The notes beneath the pieces are model-generated. The model was not told where the DNA came from. It did no database searches and saw only the letters and a list, made by a program, of their open reading frames with translations. Shown piece by piece: positions 60,928 to 64,000 of a DNA stretch of 64,000 nucleotides. Both the position numbers and the translations under genes were made by a program. Source of the stretch: Parablautia muri (GTDB taxonomy: Bacteria; Bacillota; Clostridia; Lachnospirales; Lachnospiraceae); NCBI RefSeq assembly GCF_009917485.1, contig NZ_QZDT01000006.1:1-64000 (forward strand), read 5' to 3'. The first letter of the stretch is position 1; each line of letters begins with the position of its first letter.

Positions 60928-62550
60928 TTATACAAAATGTAGCAAATCCGCCAACATCATAAGCAATCTGCCCCCTGCCATTTCCTCTAGTTCTCCACTT
61001 TCAAAGGCCCTTAGCACCACCAAAAGCACCATATAGACAGCCGCTCCCACCAAAATGCATATCACAAGCGATGGCACAGCTCCTAATAAGGATAGCAAAA
61101 CTTTATTTAACAGAAGGGCTGCCAAGCCTGCAACGGCAGATGCAATTAAGGTAACTCCAAAGGTTCTAATCCATTCCTGACGATATTGATAAATACGGCT
61201 CACCGCCAAAAAACCCAGCACAGCCGCGGCTCCATAGAAAACAATAAGGGCAATTACAATTGCCAATATCCCCAGCTTTGCGATCTTTAAGAAAAGCAAT
61301 GCGCTTCCCACGTGCAGAAGCAATGTAATCGCTCCAATTGCAGCTGCAATCTTTGCTTTTCTGCCACAAATGAATATTTCCATAAATGCGGATGCGAAAA
61401 TCTCAAGCACAATTGCAACACACCAGACCTGCACCCACATAGCTGCCTGTCCATTGTTTCCTTTAAACAGTAAATCCAAAATATTTTCTGCCAGCACTGC
61501 CAGAATGACTGCCACAGGTATCGAAATCACGGCACACTGATGCAGCAAAATTCCAAGCCGTTCCTTTGCCAGCAACTGGTCTCCCCTCTCCATGCCTGCC
61601 ACAATACGCTTCATCGGCGCAAGGCACACCATGTGGATTGCGCCGCACACAATACCGGTTACCACCAGACATCTGCCGTAATACGCTCCCCACTGGGTTA
61701 TATATGCATCACTTCCGGAGGAAAAAAGTAAATACTGGTCTAATAAAGGCAGCACATGAAAGCCAAAAAAGTATATACCATAAACAAGTCCTGTTCCCAT
61801 CAGCATGTACAAAATCCGGAAACCTGAATCCTGTCCTCTCTGCACCTCCCGGCCCTCCTGCGCCTGCTTACTTTGATTTCTCCTGAAAATAGAATACAAA
61901 ATAAGCATATAAAAAAAACTAAGAACCGATGCCGCGAGCAGTCCAATGGACGCCCCCATAGCTCCATATGCCGCCGCGTAATCCTCATTTTGCAGCAACG
62001 CAGAAACCTTTACCCCGTATCTATGCAAAATTAACGTTCCAATCAGCCCGCCTAAAAATAGAAATATCATGTGAAGCAGCTCCGAATGCATGGCCGGAAG
62101 CTTAGAACCGTTTCCCTGAAAATATCCTTTCAAAACCCCTGTCAACACAGAAAAAAGCATTGCCGGAGCCATCAGCCTTACTGCCATACCGGAAAGAGGC
62201 ACATGGAAAAGCTTCTCTGCAAGGCTCTGTCCTCCGAGTCCTACTATGAAGGTAAGTATCAGTCCAATGCCGCCCCCTATACACAGCGCGCTTCCTAATA
62301 CCTTCCCTGCCCCCTTAATCTGTCCTCTCCTTAACCGGTACCGGACCAAAACCGAAACAGCTTCCGATAATCCATAGGAAAGCGCACCTGCCACCGCCAA
62401 ATAAATTTCATTTGCCACTCCAAAATAAGCAATCCCTTTATCTCCCATCATACGCACTAAAGGAATCCTGAAAATCAATGTTCCTATAAGTGCAATCCAT
62501 GTAATTGCCGTGTAGTAATCCTTTCTTGGTTTCCTCGCTGGTATCCTCAT
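60928..62550 (-). CDS. MATE/MVF-type flippase, SpoVB-like
   Basis: A 540-residue membrane protein with about 14 spans, ATG 62550 after CAGGAGAGATAT. The early segment (FGVANEIYLAVAGALSYGLS) and the pairs of spans fit the polysaccharide/lipid-II flippase superfamily (SpoVB, MurJ, RfbX). The two halves show the pseudo-symmetry expected. The substrate is unknown; a peptidoglycan or spore-cortex precursor is plausible. It starts 72 bases after the ybeY stop. Confidence 0.78.
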   Translation of the reverse strand: MRIPARKPRKDYYTAITWIALIGTLIFRIPLVRMMGDKGIAYFGVANEIYLAVAGALSYGLSEAVSVLVRYRLRRGQIKGAGKVLGSALCIGGGIGLILTFIVGLGGQSLAEKLFHVPLSGMAVRLMAPAMLFSVLTGVLKGYFQGNGSKLPAMHSELLHMIFLFLGGLIGTLILHRYGVKVSALLQNEDYAAAYGAMGASIGLLAASVLSFFYMLILYSIFRRNQSKQAQEGREVQRGQDSGFRILYMLMGTGLVYGIYFFGFHVLPLLDQYLLFSSGSDAYITQWGAYYGRCLVVTGIVCGAIHMVCLAPMKRIVAGMERGDQLLAKERLGILLHQCAVISIPVAVILAVLAENILDLLFKGNNGQAAMWVQVWCVAIVLEIFASAFMEIFICGRKAKIAAAIGAITLLLHVGSALLFLKIAKLGILAIVIALIVFYGAAAVLGFLAVSRIYQYRQEWIRTFGVTLIASAVAGLAALLLNKVLLSLLGAVPSLVICILVGAAVYMVLLVVLRAFESGELEEMAGGRLLMMLADLLHFV

Positions 62551-62621
62551 ATATCTCTCCTGCCCTGAGCCTGTCTGAAAGCGCCTTCCTGCCAGGTGCA
62601 TTTTTCAAACATACTCTTATC

Positions 62622-63134
62622 TTATGTCTGTTCTCTATCCCTTGTAATCCCTAGCGCTGATAACACCTTTTCCTGCTTTTCCTCCATCACACACGCCTCC
62701 TTTTTTGTCATATGGTCATATCCACAAAGATGAAGCATACTGTGCGCCACCAGAAAAGCAAATTCTCTCTTTTTAGAATGCCCGTATTTAAGGGCCTGCT
62801 CCGCCACCTTATCTACGGAAATAATAATGTCTCCCAAAAGAAGCTCTCCGCTGTCCGGATCAAAGTAATCCGCTTCCCTCTCCCCCACAATGGAAAAATC
62901 CGCCTCTTTTTCAAAGTCAATCATAGGAAAAGAAAGCACATCCGTAGGGGAATCCACCTGTCTGTACTGTCGATTCAATTCATGAATGCCCACATTGTCT
63001 GTCAACAGGAGATTTACCTGCGCTTCATAGGGACAGTTTTCTTCCGAAAGTACCTGCTCCATGATAAGGCTAAGTATTTTTTTTATATCAAATTCAAACG
63101 TAACATCTGTTTCATTTTCAACGCAGGAAGTCAT
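62622..63134 (-). CDS. ybeY: endoribonuclease YbeY
   Basis: A 170-residue metalloribonuclease acting in 16S rRNA maturation and ribosome quality control. The zinc motif is HSMLHLCGYDH (H-x3-H-x5-H, about 134-144). Upstream is LNRQYRQVDSPTDVLSFPM. Its start overlaps the end of the upstream 7TM-HD gene by 17 bases. The PgpH-like/ybeY order is conserved in Firmicutes; dgkA and era, which often follow, are absent. Confidence 0.93.
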   Translation of the reverse strand: MTSCVENETDVTFEFDIKKILSLIMEQVLSEENCPYEAQVNLLLTDNVGIHELNRQYRQVDSPTDVLSFPMIDFEKEADFSIVGEREADYFDPDSGELLLGDIIISVDKVAEQALKYGHSKKREFAFLVAHSMLHLCGYDHMTKKEACVMEEKQEKVLSALGITRDREQT

Positions 63135-64000
63135 AATAATTTTTTTCCTCTGCCAGTATATTTTTTATTTCTTCAATCTCTTTAAAGGATATATTGCTGG
63201 AAGCAATCAGACCGCTCTCCATTTTTTTATCCAGTATAGCACTGATGATTTGATGATAGTTCAATTCAATTTTAGCATCCTTAGAGAACAAATAGCTGAT
63301 AGAGGACGCCACCGTATCACAGAAAAAAAGTACCACCGCTTCTTTTGATACAATTTTTTCCCGCTCATCCAAATATTCCTGCAGGATTTCCTGGACCTCC
63401 TTAGGAAAATTGTTTGCCAGCAAAATATCCTTTACTCTCTCCCAGCTGTTTTCTCCTCTGATGATACCAATCCTGTGATAATAACCGCATGCCTTGGCCA
63501 GCGCATCGTCCAGATTCAGACTTTTCGCTGCCTTTTCACACAAATATGCTGTATGAACCGCATGGAAATATTCATCCTTTGAATTTGCCATCAGTTCCAG
63601 CAAAAGCGGATGCTCAGGGTCATTTATGTCTGCATACCAATCCCGCTCCCGGTTCATAACAAAAATACGGAAAACTTTCAGCAGAATCATCAGCAAGATA
63701 AAATTAACCAGAATATTGATCTCCGGTATAAAAAACATCTGAAAGGAAAATACCTCATTGGCAAATAATACCTCCTGCAGAGAAAGGCATGTCATCTGTA
63801 TCAGCAGGGAAATAAGCGTTGGCGTCCAGATTTTAAAAGCCTCGTCCAATACCGAAAATACCGCAATTCCAACCAGACCGCTGATAAAATAAATGAAAAA
63901 CAGCCCGTCTTCTCCGCCTTGCAGTAATACCGATATCATCAGCAGGGTACATCCTGCACAAATCCCTGTCATCTGATTGCTAAAGAGCATAAGCCCAATA
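63118..64000 (-). CDS. 7TM-HD (PgpH-like) protein, C-terminal part, gene cut by window edge
   Basis: The gene runs in from beyond 64000; only the C-terminal 293 residues or so are visible. Several membrane spans (to about 110 in the visible part) precede a cytosolic HD-type domain (about 130-260). PgpH proteins hydrolyse c-di-AMP with this domain. Here the first His region is present (FHAVHTAYLCEKAA), but the usual HD pair reads YYHRIG, the mid-domain His pair is not evident, and a late Asp (FFCDTVASSI) is kept. Loss of the metal-binding Asp suggests reduced or lost activity. It overlaps ybeY. Confidence 0.8.
   Translation of the reverse strand, partial: IGLMLFSNQMTGICAGCTLLMISVLLQGGEDGLFFIYFISGLVGIAVFSVLDEAFKIWTPTLISLLIQMTCLSLQEVLFANEVFSFQMFFIPEINILVNFILLMILLKVFRIFVMNRERDWYADINDPEHPLLLELMANSKDEYFHAVHTAYLCEKAAKSLNLDDALAKACGYYHRIGIIRGENSWERVKDILLANNFPKEVQEILQEYLDEREKIVSKEAVVLFFCDTVASSISYLFSKDAKIELNYHQIISAILDKKMESGLIASSNISFKEIEEIKNILAEEKNYYDFLR

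Overview
The window looks like chromosome of a gut-type Clostridia, most likely Lachnospiraceae. Reasons: a GGGtGRT-family gene paired with an IscU-like scaffold gene, zinc-ribbon/DUF4190 and DUF2752 genes, purine-rich GGAGG ribosome binding sites, TTG/GTG starts, and Tn916-type regulatory genes. The assignment comes from gene content only; species cannot be named.

Layout. (1) 1-1.1 kb: two small membrane-protein genes. (2) 1.1-9.03 kb: accessory DNA. It holds an A+T-rich two-gene module of unknown function (1712-3245), a relic with Tn916 Orf7/Orf8-type regulatory genes (3440-4195), an SDR oxidoreductase with a divergent MerR regulator and a textbook 19-bp-spacer MerR promoter (4567-5812), and an IS21-family element whose istA and istB are both broken (5977-8632). 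(3) 9032-21151: a 12.1-kb integrative island bounded by 34-bp att repeats. It carries a tyrosine integrase with N-terminal zinc ribbon, a CI/Cro-like switch, a P4-type primase-helicase, a terminase-small-like protein, an HNH endonuclease, HicAB, a serine recombinase and a complete sigma-70 factor, but no capsid or tail genes, so it resembles a phage satellite. It sits in the last codons of the GGGtGRT gene and supplies a replacement 3' end differing only by synonymous codons. (4) 21.1-64 kb: core chromosome.

The core is rich in amino-acid biosynthesis: asd, argH, serA-serC, leuB-ilvD-ilvB, proA and aroC. It also has glycogen branching (glgB), envelope functions (two glycosyltransferase-type membrane systems, an L,D-transpeptidase, a VanY-type carboxypeptidase, a MATE/MVF-type flippase), topB with an overlapping AAA ATPase, an EAL protein, yajC-tgt, ybeY with a 7TM-HD protein cut by the window edge, one ABC transporter without a binding protein, and a tRNA-Thr(CGT). 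Most core genes run on the minus strand, many with short gaps or overlaps.

Two repeat families stand out. A stem-loop repeat built on CAAATTTG occurs in at least five gaps between co-directional genes, and a 207-bp nested-palindrome, MITE-like element lies downstream of proA. No CRISPR array, rRNA operon or recognised riboswitch was seen. All family names are from reading motifs by eye; no database search was possible.
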